A stretch of 64,000 nt of DNA from Falciphora oryzae (taxonomy: Eukaryota; Ascomycota; Sordariomycetes; Magnaporthales; Magnaporthaceae), in the NCBI GenBank assembly GCA_000733355.1, contig JNVV01000028.1:424239-488238 (forward strand), given 5' to 3'. This document shows, in pieces, positions 32,313 to 44,608 of this stretch. Every line of letters begins with the position of its first letter. Positions within the stretch are counted from its first letter, which is position 1. The notes under the pieces were generated by a model. That model saw nothing but the letters and a program-made list of their open reading frames with translations, did no database searches and was not told the DNA's origin. The position numbers were made by a program, and so were the translations under genes.

Positions 32313-34486
32313 CTTGGTTGGCTATGTGAATCTTTGCTTTTTTTTTCTTGGAGTGTCTGGGTGTATGCAGAGTCTCTTTCTCTGAGTGTCTGTCTCGGCG
32401 TATGCTGCCTGGGTTTATGCAGAGGAGTCTTGGCCAGCCGGGGAGAGCGCTTGGCTATGCCGGATCGGTTCGAGGTATCAGAGCAGTTAAGCTGTCTTCG
32501 TATTGTCGTATGGGCCGTACAGCGCGCCTTCGGAGGATTCCTGGACCTTGGTTGGATACCAGTTGCTTCTTTTGTGGTTTGCGAAATATGGTGGCTTGCG
32601 AGGTGGTGGTTGGCAGCGAGACCTCAACAAGACGCGGTTTATATTGCGGGGGTTCGATTCCAGAGGGATCCATGTGGACGACGTCATTGACCACAAGCGC
32701 GCCCGGCTAGCGATGTCTCAGAGAGGTCAGTGCACGCAGCCAGTGTGAGACGGCCCTGTGATTCTTTTTTTTTTTTTGTTTCTCCCTTTCTTCCTATCCC
32801 ACCCCCCAGCCGCCGCGATGAATGTGACCGACCGAGCAAAAGAAACAAGCTGCGGGGAGCGGATTAGTTTCCGCAAAAAAAGGCACTAACTAGCTGATTG
32901 GCACTTGGTCCATGGCGCAATTCCAGAGACAGTAGTCTGGTGCTTTCGCAAGCTGACCCTCCCTCCTCGTGGCCGGCCCAAGGTTTTCACCGGGCTGCTG
33001 TTAGGGCTGCATCTCCTTCTCGCCTGGTGAGCTTCGGAGCAATAACCTTATCATCCTTGCGAGGATCAGAGAGAAAGACGGGACGAACGCGCGAGATCAG
33101 GCTCATGTCAACTACCGAGAGACTGGTGCTGAGTGGGCGCGTGGCCCACTTTGGGGGACCACCATGGGCGACGGACACAAAGTTCAACTCGGCCAGCTGG
33201 GACAGTCGGTTTCACCGATCCCAAGACACCACGATCCAGCCAGCCAGCCAGCCCATCCACCACCAGACCCCTTGGCTTGGAAAAGGAGGGGAGGCTGGCC
33301 CAGACCCAGAACCGCCAGAGGTTGCGATGGGCGGGCCTGAACCCACACGCCTCGACCTGCCGGGCCTCGGCGGCTATTGGCTGCCGCTGCCTGCTCCACA
33401 CACACCCTGGCGCCGCCCAGCCCTCTGCGGGGGATGCTTTGCGAGCAAAAGGTCCCTCTCCCTTGCCTCCCAGTGGCACGCTAGCGCATGGTTAGTCCAT
33501 CGACGGCCCCCAAGCAAATGGCCTTCTCCCCACCCTGGCCTTGCTGAAAAGCAGTTCCGACGGCGACGGGGTGGATGCAACACCCAGAGTCTTCCCTGGG
33601 GGAGGGTTGCTGGCTCACTACCTACCTATGCGAAAAAAAAAGCGACAAGATGCAAGGGAGAGCAGACACCAAGAGGACAATGGATCGAAAGACGCGCCGA
33701 GGAGGGGAGCATGCATGCAAGGGAGAGAGGAGGGGTGCAGGATGGAAACCCTGGCACCGCTCCCGGAAACCGCATTGTGGCTTTCCAGGACTTCGGCGTC
33801 TTCGGTGATGGGAGCCTTGCAGCGGTTTCTCGTCTATAAGAAGGGCGGTCGGGCCTCCCGAAGAGTGCGTCAATATGTCTCAAGATCAAGGGAGACAGAC
33901 AGAAGATCACCAAGAGCCTCAAGAGTCGATTCTCCCAGACATTCTTCCCGCACTTGTTGTCTTCTCGCACTTGTTATAAAGTTCACCTATTCAGCCCGCC
34001 CTACAATCGCGTTTGCCCGGCTTCGATCTTGTCAGTAGTCCAACTAGCCTCCTCCTCCCCTCGGCTCAGCGTGTCTGAACCAGACCATCATATAGTCCTC
34101 CTCGCACCTGTTCTCCTTGTACCTGTTCTCCTCGCACATAGTTCCCTTTGCACATAGTTTCCTTGCTCCTGTTCTGCTTGCACCTGTTCTCCTTGCGCCT
34201 TTTTTCTTTGCACCTTTTTTCTTTGCACCTCTCCCCCTTGCACCTCCTTCTCCGACCGCTCCATCCCAAGCGACAAGCCTTCCATGCGTCAGGCCAGGAG
34301 TGCACTCCAGGCGCCAAGCCATCGCGGGAGCCTCAGCGTCACCAGCTGCACGCGGAAACTGACCCTCGCCTTTGACAGGATCACGCGCAACGCTGTTTTT
34401 CACGTCGAGGATAGCATCTCGATATTTGACCACGGCACCCGACGTTTCACGGTGGCCACCATCCATCACTCCCGTCCAGCATCACC
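32313..34486. other. intergenic with minisatellite
   Basis: No gene recognised. A perfect B-box-like GGTTCGATTCC occurs near 32652 without a matching tRNA fold. The right end carries a C/T-rich repeat array (34097-34250) upstream of the next gene. Confidence 0.45.
34097..34250 (+). repeat. imperfect minisatellite, CACCTGTTCTCCTTG-type units
   Basis: About ten degenerate 12-15-nt units built on CACCT-GTTCT-CCTTG or CACC-TTTTTTCTTTG, running as a pure pyrimidine-biased array 240-390 bases before the next start codon. Confidence 0.7.
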
Positions 34487-36017
34487 ATGAGAGCGGAGGA
34501 CCTGCTCAACTTGATCGAGGACGGCTCTGTCGTGGTGAAGTCGGAGCCCTGGTCTGACTCTGAGCAGCCGTGTGACGCCCCTGTCATACCTGGCAGCGCC
34601 TCATGGGCTGCAGACGTTGACATTGAGGACACGGACATGATAGACATCAAGGTGGAGTTCGTGGAGGAAGACGCTAAGAGCGTCCTCGACCGCCTCCCGT
34701 CCGCCCCTTCCACGTCCGGCAGCCACCAGGAACCACCCACATCGCCCGAGGCCCCGATCCCCGTGCTACCAGGTCCTCGTATCGGAGCCGGGGCTGCGTG
34801 GATGAGACCGTCACCTCTGCTATACCCGATGCACATGCTGACCGACGCGATGCCGCACTTGCCCTCTCCGAACTATGGGGACAGACTCGATCAGTCCGGC
34901 TTTCCCACTCCCAAGAAGTACTACCAGCGAGAGGAGTGCAAGGGACTTGTTGCAGGGCCAACGTTGTTGGCGTTTCATTGCTATATGCTGTATCTAAGGC
35001 TACCTGACGCCGAGATTCATGGGGTAAACCTACGCAACCTGGCATTCATGTAGTAAGGCTCCCACACTACTACCGTTCCTAGCAACCGTTTCCCAAACGA
35101 GACGACGACNNNNNNNNNNNNNNNNNNNNNNNNNNNNNNNNNNNNGACTGGAACGACGACCTCACAACGGACGTCCTGGGGATCGCCTCGGAGAGGCTGG
35201 CGTGGAGGGCGACCGCTGCGGTCATGACCGGCCGGGAGGACCACGTCCTCAACTTTGTCTTCGAGGCCGAAGAGGCCGCCTCGGTGCAGAGACCCGACGT
35301 CCAGGCCAGGGACCTGCACCGGGGCATGCACGGCATGCTGTCCATGATCCGGCTCATGCGCGAGTGGGTCGACGGGGCCGAGGACGTGACCGAGATCCTG
35401 GCCCAGGACCTCGCCTTGCGTCTGGCCATGGAGTACTTCGGCTTCTACGACGACCCCTACCGCAGGAGGGGCGGCCACTACCTGCACGAGATCATGTTCC
35501 CTCTGCCTACACTCGAGGACGACATCGCGACCCTGACCGAGATTGCCCTGGTCTGGCCCGAGAGCGCCAGGGCCCGCGTCCCTCCTCCGGAGCGTGATTA
35601 TAACGGTAATGGCCCCCCCTTTGCCGATGCTCGCTCACCCTTCCTTGCACAGCCTAGCCTGTCCGCCCCCCTTATCCCCAAGCGACATTCCACAACAATG
35701 TCACATAACCCTTTCCGCACGGGCCCCAGACAGCTGACACTCAAAGTCGCGTTCAAACAGTGTTCGCCAGGCTCAGGACGCCCGCCGACCGGGTGTTCGA
35801 GATCCTGCGGAGAGACCTCTCCAGCCCCGACTGGGCCGCGCGCGTCGACGAGTTCTGCGCCGGCCCGATCAGGAACAGGGGCGCGTGGTACATCAACAGC
35901 TGCATCAGGCTCCTGCTCGACTGGTTCCGGGGCTCCGAAGGGAGCGGCTTCATCAGGAGGGGGCTCGAGAACACCCTGGCCAGGATCAACGGCCCCGGGC
36001 CCTGGCCTCGTCTCTGA
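34487..36017 (+). CDS. hypothetical protein, three exons, spanning an assembly gap
   Basis: Exons 34487-35023, 35083-35605 and 35761-36017 give 438 codons, of which 12 are unknown. The 36-N gap (35110-35145) lies in exon 2 and keeps the frame exactly, flanked by GAC GAC GAC before and GAC TGG AAC GAC GAC after, so an Asp-rich linker is likely. N-terminal residues 1-110 are acidic and Pro-rich (KSEPWSDSEQP; DIEDTDMIDIKVEFVEED). Next comes a more globular stretch (YYQREECKGLVAGPTLLAFH), then two helical segments after the gap (HRGMHGMLSMIRLMREWVDG; PADRVFEILRRDLSSPDWAA). No domain recognised, no signal peptide and no membrane helix. Good codon periodicity and three closing exons make it a real gene of unknown, probably lineage-restricted, function. 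Confidence 0.65.
35110..35145. other. assembly gap (36 N)
   Basis: Run of N inside an exon, bounded by GAC trinucleotides on the left and GACTGGAACGACGAC on the right. The gap size is a multiple of three and the frame matches on both sides. Confidence 0.98.
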
Positions 36018-37821
36018 GGCGCTCTCGTGATGGCCGCTCACGAACATGCACATACGCGACACACACCTTGCACATATCACGGACGTACATACTTCCTTGT
36101 CGCTTGTCCTCCTTTCCTATCCATCTTCTGTACATTTTTCTCCTTGATATTTCTCTCTTTTCCCCCCCTCATTTCCTATTATCTGATCTGACTTCTCCTA
36201 TCGAGCACACTACGCTTTCCTCTCTCATTGGTTTCTTGGTATATATGGCGAAAAATATGTCTTTCCGGCGTTCTTGTGCAACGGAAAGGAAAAAAGAAAA
36301 AAATAAGAGAAAAAAAATATATGGGAAAATACCGGTAACGGGGGGCATGTTCTACTTTACAATTTCCTTGGTTCCAATGTTCTGTCCTCATTTCTTCTTT
36401 TCCTTGCTCTGCTGCTTCAATCTTTGCTCTTTTTTTATCCTTTTGCCGGTTGGTTTGCTCTTGCTGGTTGGTTTGCTCTTGCTGGTTGGTTTGCTCTTGC
36501 TGGTTGTTATCCTTTTGCTGGTTGTTTGTTTCTCCCGGTTGGTTTGCTTTGCTTTGCTCGTTTCCTTGCTTTTTATCGTTCCTTGGCTTTTGCTCGTTTC
36601 TTTGCTTTTTGCTTATTTCCTCGCTGGTTGCTTATTTCCTTGCTGGCTGCGTTGCTTTTACTTATTTCCTTGCTGGTTGCGTTGCTTTTGTTTACCTATT
36701 TCCTTGCTGTTTTTCATCCTTCCACCCCACTCTCTCTCCCTCTGGAGAAAAGAAAAATACCGAAAAAAGCAACAAAGCACCAAGATCACGATTGCTAGAC
36801 GGACGAACCAAAAGCGTCCTTCATATCTAGTGGGGGCACTACTCCAGCACTCCCACCAGATGTGTACACTCGTTCCCCATCTTCGTGTCTACCTTTCAAT
36901 TCTTCACATTCGTTTGCACTCCCCCCATTCGAACACGTAGCTCTTCTTTCCTTTTCCGTTTCTTGACACTCCTTTTCAGAATATTTCCCCAATGTTTGGC
37001 TGCCTCTTTCTTTCCTTTGTTCAGCCGCCCCCACCTGCTTTCAAGATACACAGGCTAGGAGCAGTTCGAACCTGGCGCGGCTTCACACACTCCTTCGGCA
37101 GCAACATTTCTGTGCCCTTCAATGTTCGGGTACCCACTGGGCGGGTGTGGATGTGCGGATGTATGCTATGATTCACGCGCTGGGGCACATACGGAGGACG
37201 GCTAGACATGCTCGGGTTGTAACCCGGGGACGTCTGGTGTTCATAGGCGCTGGTTTTAGACCAGATGGAGGAGGGCCCATGCGGGTCTGGATATTACAAT
37301 GAGACAAACAGTCATTTCTTTCATCCTGTCTTTGTTGACGTGAAATTTTGAGGGAGTCGTTCTAGTGATAACAAAAAAAAAAAAAAAAAAAACCGGAAAC
37401 ATCACACACCTAGCCCTGGCATGCCAGCCCCATGTACTCCCAACCGTGGCCCTTTGCCCACATAAGCCAAACCCAAACTACAAGTTCCTCAAAAAAATAC
37501 ATAGGAGAATAACGCGAGACGAGAGGTGGTATTGGTGACCATGACGTGTGCGTCGTAAGAGATCTAAATTAAAAGCAGAAGTGGAAACCCACCCCTCCCC
37601 TCCCCCCAAGTAAAGCTCGATGATGCCGGGGTCGTGGACCGTGTCGGACGGATCGGGTGGCGCAACGCGGCACGTGGAGATGGAGCGACATGCCCTTCCA
37701 AGGGCAATGACGTTGAACTTGCTCCATGGCGATAGCTCGGGCCGATCGGGGGCTGTCCGGGTTCACGCTCGTCGGTGAGGGGGCTGCTCTCGCTGGATGC
37801 CAGTGCCATCCTCGGGAGAGG
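36018..37821. other. intergenic, T-rich, with minisatellite
   Basis: 3' side of the orphan gene. Contains the repeat array at 36440-36720, an A20 run near 37372-37391, and no coding sequence that I trust. A minus-strand frame at 37564-37809 lies just 3' of the small Cys-rich ORF and may be part of its 3' UTR. Confidence 0.4.
36440..36720 (+). repeat. imperfect minisatellite, TTGCTGGTTGGTTTGCTC-type units
   Basis: Begins with three almost perfect 18-nt units (GGTTGGTTTGCTCTTGCT), then decays into TTTGCTT, TTGCTCGTTTCC and TTATTTCCTTGCTGGTTGC variants. T/G-rich with no purine counterpart nearby. Confidence 0.75.
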
Positions 37822-37926
37822 CTACGAGCAGAGGTTTTGTTTGCAAGCGGCGCAGACCCAGCCGTTTGACGAATAGTAGGCCAGGTTGGAGCAGCCGCAG
37901 GAGCAGGTGCACGGTGCCGCGGCCAT
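37822..37926 (-). CDS. small Cys-rich protein (34 residues), possibly metallothionein-like
   Basis: ATG at 37926 opens a 34-codon frame ending TAG at 37822. The product has seven Cys: a CTCSCGC block at residues 6-12, then CAAC at 25-28 and a Cys at 33 one residue before the end. Fungal copper/cadmium metallothioneins are equally short and use CxC pairs, but this one also contains aromatic residues (YY, W), which classical metallothioneins lack. A small zinc ribbon is therefore an alternative. The leader is purine/pyrimidine-balanced with ACC before ATG, a good context, and the upstream region has tandem 33-bp repeats. No homologue can be claimed from memory. Confidence 0.45.
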   Translation of the reverse strand: MAAAPCTCSCGCSNLAYYSSNGWVCAACKQNLCS

Positions 37927-38017
37927 GGTGTGGACTTGGTGGATCGAGGAGGAAGCTCTTTGGGTGTGTGGGGATGGTTTGGTGGGGTGTGGCGAAGACG
38001 GGATGCTGGCCTTTATG

Positions 38018-38103
38018 GGACGAGTATCCGTGTGTTGACGAAGTGCTTTATAGGACGAGTATCCGTGTAGTAACGAAGTGCTTTAGTTGTGGTGATGGAC
38101 GAG
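38018..38103 (+). promoter_or_regulatory. tandem direct repeats upstream of the small Cys-rich ORF
   Basis: Two 33-bp copies, 38018-38050 and 38053-38085, agree at 30 of 33 positions (core GGACGAGTATCCGTGT ... ACGAAGTGCTTTA). A third partial copy (GGACGAGT) begins at 38096. They lie 92-178 bases upstream of the ATG at 37926 and read toward neither coding frame, so repeated regulator sites are plausible. Confidence 0.55.
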
Positions 38104-41100
38104 TTCGAGAGGAGGATAGGAGGTCCTGGGGGAGGACCTCGCTCCAGGCGAGGGGACGTACTTATACTTTCTTAGTGATGTTTGCGTTTTGACCGGTGAA
38201 CTTGGCACTCTCATTCCTCTCGACAAAAAAAAAAAAAAAAAACTTCACACGATCAACTACACGCCGGGCTAGTCGCGCTCCGCAATTAAAGGACCTTGCA
38301 GAGGAAAAATATGCATGCGGCAGTTCCTGTTGGCCAGAAATATCGACTTGAGCCCTGGTTGGCCCGGGGAAGAGGGCTGTGGCTGGCCGGCTTGGCCCGG
38401 TGATTAGGAATGGATGCGGGTATATACTCCGAGGGATGGGAGCGAGGGAGGGGCCAAGCCCGGCGGGGAAGCAAGCGGACGTTTACTCCAGTGCTAAAAA
38501 AAAAAAAAAAAAAAAGCAAGGGGATGGATGCATAGCAAAATATACGAGCTTGCGCGCCTCGGGCAGCAGCTCCCTGGAAGGTCGCGCCCACGAGCACAGG
38601 TGTGGGCGGCGCATCCGCGACTACCCGAGGCCAATCGCGACGAGCCGTCGAAGTCTGCCGGGGGAGATAGCCGGGTGGAGCAATCGGCGATGAGCTCTGG
38701 GGCTCGTCGACCTGGGAGTGAAAAAGTGATGACCGAAGAGCTGGGTAGGTGGAGAGCCGGGAAGCTTGGTAGGGAGGGGTTGCATCATGTATGGGTCATC
38801 CGTCGCCCTGAGCCTCTTGGCCGCTGGCAAGGTATGAAGCAAGTAGTGGGTTGCTCAAGAAAAGGGAACGAGTGGCCGACCCTGCTGGTCCCCCACGCAT
38901 GATGCATGCCGAAAGATACGGGCTATGTACGTAGATGGCAAGGCGGGCAGGCGGGTCCCGGGCTGCAGGAGGAAACCGGCCGAGAGAAAAAGGGGAAAAA
39001 GAAGGGGCAGGTTGGGATTGCGGGATGCCCCAAGCGGGTAAAAAGCGGGAGAAGAACCAACGGGAAAAGTAAATCTGGTATGAGATGCGGATGAAGAAGG
39101 AAAAAAAAAAAAAAAAAAAAAGCAAAGAAAACCGTACGTGATACCTTCACGCATCAACAAGGGGTTTGTTGCGCAAGGAAGGCAGGCGGACTACCTGGCC
39201 TGCATGGACAGACGCACGACGCAGAGCCCCGAGGAGAAGCAGCCAACCGCGAGGGCGCGATACTGCCGGGGTCGGGGCGGAAGAAGAGGTGTGCGCGCGG
39301 TTACGAGGCATTGGCCGTTATCGCGCGCCCTTCCGTCCGGGGAGCGGGGGGATGCGTGTGTGCTGGGAGCCAGCAGCAGACCACGCACATGTGGTGGCAG
39401 TCACAGAATAGGACTAGTAGACCCTGGCGGATCGTTCCCCGAGCTGGGATTGGGGAAAAGGCTGCGGCCTGCATGCCTTAGTTTGGTTGCAGTGCAGCAC
39501 AAGTGGGATTTTCTCCCCCGAACCGGCGAGGAAAATAGAGGGCGGGCCACACGACGAAGGGCGACGTCGGCCGGCCACTCTGTTTCGCCGACTCCGTGGC
39601 TTGGGGTCTGGAATGGGCACGGCAGGTTGAAGCGCCAGGGCCCGGTGGGATGCTGCGTCTGCCGGCGTCGAGATGAATGGCAGATCAGAGAAGACGGCCG
39701 CGAATGGTGGGAGGCGAGAGAGGGACGGTCTTCATTCATCATTCCCGATCAATTGGGGGCCGACTCTGGACTCTTTGAATTCAGGAGCTCGGCCTAGACT
39801 AGCACTCCTGAAGGCGGTTAGGCACCCTAATAGTCATGCTCGCTTCAACCTTGGGCAGGCGATCAGCCCGAGTTGCACTTGGCATCGTCCCTCAGCACTC
39901 AGGTAAACTCACCGCAAAAAACGGGACAACGCGTCTGCTTCCAGGCTCCAGGCGCTGTCTCAATCGACATCGCATAATGCAACTCGTGCGGGAAATCAGG
40001 TCGAGTGAATCCTTGTCGCAACTCTGGGACAGATCCAGCCTGGCTACGGCAAGAACGGGCCGCGCCAAACCTGCCGGAGTGGGTTGAAGCGATTCCCCAT
40101 GCGCGGGCAGCACGCAATCCATGCTGCGGTGTTCTCAACGCGGCGGTTGGTTATGTTGATATTGTTATCGGTGCGCCCCTGCCATTTCCATCATTTCAGC
40201 CACACCTTTCAATTGATCGAGGCGGTGTCTCGCCAGGAGAAGTGGGGACCTACAAAGCTTACCCCCGAAGAGGATCTCTCGAAAACATCAAGAACGCCAT
40301 CCGCCGCGACCCCACCAACGTTCTGTCTTCCCTCGGCATAAAGCCCAAATTCACCCAAGCCGTGCTACTGGAGCAGGATCAAGCTGCCACGGACGAACTC
40401 CCCCGAGGGGCGGGGTCAAGGCGATGGCCGGGGTCGAGTTGGATATCAGATGGCAACGATTGCGCCGGCTTTGCTTGTGCACGCCGTCTAAGTCGTCAAA
40501 GTCCCTCAGTCTTCTCTCTGGGGCCCTGCCGCTTGCATTCTTGGCCAATCGGTTCTTTGGACTGGACGAGCCGGGCGCTCTGGGCCATTTCCCCGTTTGA
40601 CCACTCTACCACTCGTGCCGTGTTGCGAAGGGCATTCTTGCGACCCGGTTTATGGCAGAGGTCGATCCAAGGAGTCGAGGTCACGGTGATGACTTGCTTT
40701 TGGCTGCCTTCCATGTATTTATCCGGAACGTGAACAGACAGATGTGTCGGCCATTTTCACGTGACCACTCCTCTGCTTCTCCCTCCTCTTCTTTCAGTGC
40801 CTTCCTAGGTACCAAGTAGGTTCTTTTGGATGTAGGTAGGTACCTAGGCATGCTTTAATTCCTGTCCTGGATCCCTTGCATCTCGTTTCTATCGCATGCA
40901 AAAGAAATCCGTGGTGTTTGGTCTCCATATCTAACCTACCCATGCTAGCCGTCCCACTGGGACCGCACCGTGATTTAATGTCCCCCTTGAACAAGCCACG
41001 TGCCGACGAGCCCTCGCGAAACGACCATCCAGCGGAAGGAGGGACAGCACGGGTAGACAGGCCGAAGGAAGCAGCGGCGGAGACACCCAGCACAGCTGAG

Positions 41101-41504
41101 CTCGACACGAGATGTTATACTGCCACGATCCTGGGTGAGAGAAAGAAAGGAAAACAAACATCAAAGGAGCGCATTATGCTTCAAATAGCAGACGTGTTTC
41201 TTCCAGCTTTTTTCGCCGTGCATTTTCTGATTTGGGAGCCTTCGAATGTTGGTGCTTGTTTCGCGCCCGTTGCTTTTGAGACTGAGTCCAGCCAGAAAAG
41301 CGTCTGTTTGGTCACGTGATACACTAGCCTCAATTGCTCCATCAATGTGGCTTGTCCCGCCTGCGTGTGGGGGGAATTGACTACGTCGCAGTTCAGCGCA
41401 GGGCTCTGGATATCACCACGTAGGTTGAAGCATCCATCCATACATCCTCCCAGAGGCGGGTCCCCACAACCACTCCCGACGCCGTCGTTCGACTGCTGCC
41501 CACC
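38104..41504. other. long intergenic region upstream of coatomer gamma
   Basis: Contains A17-A21 runs near 38226-38242, 38497-38515 and 39101-39121. Open frames of up to 242 codons occur on the plus strand (39138-39797; 40005-40733), but they lack domains and are interleaved with other frames. A TAGGTA-rich stretch near 40805-40850 and CT tracts lie in the probable promoter of the coatomer gene. Confidence 0.4.
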
Positions 41505-44500
41505 ATGAACTACGGCAAGAAAGACGAAGATGCCGACAATGGCCTAGTCAAGGTCGACCGCACCCAGGTCTTCCAAGAGGGTGAGCACGGCCGCTGCCGC
41601 ACAGAATCCCCATCCCCCGTCTACACCGCGCACAACCCCTAGGAGAGACGCCTGGGCGGCTCCTGGTTGCAGACGCAGGCTAACATCGCCGCCCTCTCGC
41701 GCAGCCCGGCTCTTCAACAACTCGCCCATCCAGCCGCGGCAGTGCCGCATCCTCCTGACCAAGATCGCCCTCCTCTTGTACACGGGCGAGAAGTTCCCGA
41801 CCAACGAAGCCACCACCCTCTTCTTTGGCATCTCCAAGCTGTTCCAGAACAAGGATGCCAGCCTACGCCAGATGGTTCACCTTGTCATCAAGGAGCTGGC
41901 CAACTCGGCCGAGGACATCATCATGGTCACCAGCACCATCATGAAGGACACGGGCGGCAGCACCGATGTCATCTTCAGGCCCAACGCCATCCGCGCCCTC
42001 TGCCGCATTATCGATGTGGGTGACGCCCGGACGGGCCTGGATCCTCCTCTCTTTTGCTTCCGGGCGAGCGGCTGCTAACCATGGGCCTCGGGTTGTAGGC
42101 GACTACTGTGCAATCGATCGAACGTGTTATGAAGACGGCCATCGTGGACAAGAACCCTTCAGTCGCCTCCGCCGCCCTTGTCTCTTCCTACCACCTCCTG
42201 CCCATCGCCAGGGACGTCGTCAGGCGGTGGCAGAGCGAAACGCAGGAGGCGGCCGCCAGCACCAAGTCCTCGGGCGGCTTCTCGCTCGGCTTCTCGTCCT
42301 CGTCGGCCAGCCTGCCCGTCAACAACTCGACCATGACCCAGTACCACGCCATCGGCCTGTTGTACCAGATGCGCATGCATGACCGCATGGCCCTGGTCAA
42401 GATGGTGCAGCAGTTCGGCGCCCCGGGTGCGGTCAAGAACCCTGCCGCCATCGTCATGCTGGTCCGCCTGGCCGCCCAGCTCGCCGAGGAGGACCGGCAG
42501 CTGCGGACGCCCATGGTGCAGCTGCTCGACGGCTGGCTGAGGCACAAGAGCGAGATGGTCAACTTCGAGGCCGCCAAGGCCATCTGCGACATGCGCGACG
42601 TGACCGACGCCGAGGTCGCGCAGGCCGTCCACGTCCTCCAGCTGTTCCTGACGTCGCCGCGCGCCGTCACCAAGTTCGCCGCCCTCCGCATCCTGCACAA
42701 CTTCGCCACCTTCAAGCCCCAGGCCGTCAACGTGTGCAACCCGGACATCGAGCTCCTGATCTCCAACAGCAACCGCTCCATCGCCACTTTTGCCATCACG
42801 ACTCTGCTCAAGACCGGCAACGAGGCCAGCGTGGACAGGCTGATGAAGCAGATCACGGGCTTCATGTCGGAGATCACGGACGAGTTCAAGATCACCATCG
42901 TCGAGGCCATTCGCACGCTGTGCCTCAAGTTCCCGAGCAAGCAGGCCGGCATGCTGGCCTTCCTCAGCGGCATCCTCCGCGACGAGGGCGGGTACGAGTT
43001 CAAGCGCGCCGTGGTGGAGAGCATGTTCGACCTGATCAAGTTCGTGCCCGACTCCAAGGAGGATGCGCTGGCCCACCTGTGCGAGTTCATCGAGGACTGC
43101 GAGTTCACCAAGCTTGCCGTCCGCATCCTGCACCTGCTTGGACTCGAGGGTCCCAAGACGTCGCAGCCGACAAAGTACATCAGATACATCTACAACCGGG
43201 TCGTCCTGGAGAACGCCATCGTGAGGGCCGCCGCCGTCACGGCGCTTGCCAAATTCGGTGTCGGCCAGAAGGACCCCGAGGTCAAGCGCAGCGTGCACGT
43301 CCTGCTCACACGCTGCCTCGACGACGTCGATGACGAGGTCCGGGACCGTGCCGCCCTGAACCTGAGGCTCATGGACGAGGAAGACGAGCTGGCCGAGAAG
43401 TTTGTCAAGAATGGTGAGTCTATATAGCATGCCGCTAACCCTCCCCCTCGACCCGATGACGAATGGTGCGTTTCTAATGCCCACGCAGACAGCATGTTCT
43501 CTCTCTCGTACTTTGAGCACCAGCTGGTCATGTACGTCACGTCGGACGACAAGTCGACCTTCTCGACGCCCTTCGACATCTCCAGCATTCCGGTCGTCAC
43601 CAGGGAGCAGGCGGACGCCGAGGATCGGACCAAGAAGCTCACAGCCACGACGCCGTCGCTCAAGCCGCCCAAGGTTGGTCCGACCAAGGCCGCCCCCACC
43701 GGGGCCGAGGCAGCCGCTTCGGCGTCGGCAGCTGCGCAAAAGTACGCCGAGGAGCTGCTGCAGATTCCCGAGATGAAGGAATTTGGCGGCGTGCTCAAGT
43801 CGTCGCCTGTGGTGGAGCTCACCGAGGCCGAAACCGAGTACGTCGTCAGTGTTGTCAAGCACATCTTCAAGGAGCACGTGGTTCTGCAGTTCGAGGTCAA
43901 GAACACCCTCCCGGCGACGGTGCTGGAGAACGTGTCGGTGGTGGCGACGCCTTCAGACGAGGAGGAGCTCGAGGAGCTGTTCATCATCGAGGCCGAGAAG
44001 CTGCCGACGGACGAGCCGGGCAAGATCTACGTGGCGTTCAAGAAGGCGTCGGGCGAGGGCTCGATGCCCATCAGCACCTTCTCCAACACGCTCAAGTTCA
44101 CGACCAAGGAGATCGACCCGTCGACCAACGAGCCCGAGGAGTCTGGGTACGACGACGAGTACGAGGTGGCCGAGTTCGACCTGTCGGGCAGCGACTATGT
44201 GGTGCCGGCGTTTGCCAGCAACTTCAACCACATCTGGGAGCAGGTGGGCGCGTCGGGCGAGGAGGCCGAGGAGACGTTGCAGCTGAGCAGCATGAAGAGC
44301 ATAGCAGGTTGGTTATTTTCCGCCCCTTTGGTTTCTCCACGACAGTCTACTAACCAATATCCGGCGGGAAAACAGAGGCGACGGACCAGCTGGCCAAGGC
44401 GCTGTCACTACAGCCCCTGGAGGGCACGGATGTGCCCATCAACCAGACGACACACACGCTCAAGCTGCTGGGCAAGACGGTGGGCGGCGGCAGGGTTGTG

Positions 44501-44608
44501 GCCAGCGTGCGGATGGCATACTCGTCCAAGTCGGGCGTCACGACCAAGATCGTGGTGCGCAGCGAGGAGGAAGGGGTTGCGGCGCTGGTGGTGGCGTCTG
44601 TGGAGTAG
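41505..44608 (+). CDS. sec21: coatomer subunit gamma (COPI)
   Basis: Five exons (41505-41580, 41705-42015, 42099-43413, 43489-44307, 44376-44608) give 917 residues, the normal gamma-COP length. The N-terminal two thirds form the adaptin-like helical solenoid (RLFNNSPIQPRQCRILLTKI; YHAIGLLYQMRMHDRMALVK; SNSNRSIATFAITTLLKTGN; YIYNRVVLENAIVRAAAVTA). A charged and Ala-rich linker follows, then the appendage domain (EYVVSVVKHIFKEHVVLQFE; ASNFNHIWEQVGASGEEAEE; QTTHTLKLLGKTVGGGRVVA). The protein is part of the heptameric COPI coat for retrograde Golgi-to-ER transport and binds Arf1 and cargo dilysine signals. It should be essential and constitutive. The start has a CACCATG context. All splice phases close and no lesion is visible, which speaks for good base quality in this part of the assembly. 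Confidence 0.96.

Noticed and set aside
32440..32690. tRNA gene suggested by a perfect GGTTCGATTCC
   Set aside because: The T-stem does not pair, no A-box fits at the right spacing, and no acceptor stem can be drawn.
40540..40620. tRNA-like A-box on the minus strand (TGGTAGAGTGG)
   Set aside because: No B-box or cloverleaf follows.
39138..40733. Two long plus-strand ORFs (219 and 242 codons)
   Set aside because: Interleaved competing frames, no domains; the segment with KLTPEEDLSK-like wording in a second frame is too short to call.
42159..43877. 572-codon minus-strand ORF
   Set aside because: Antisense shadow of the coatomer gamma gene; His/Gln/Leu-rich composition mirrors the real codons.
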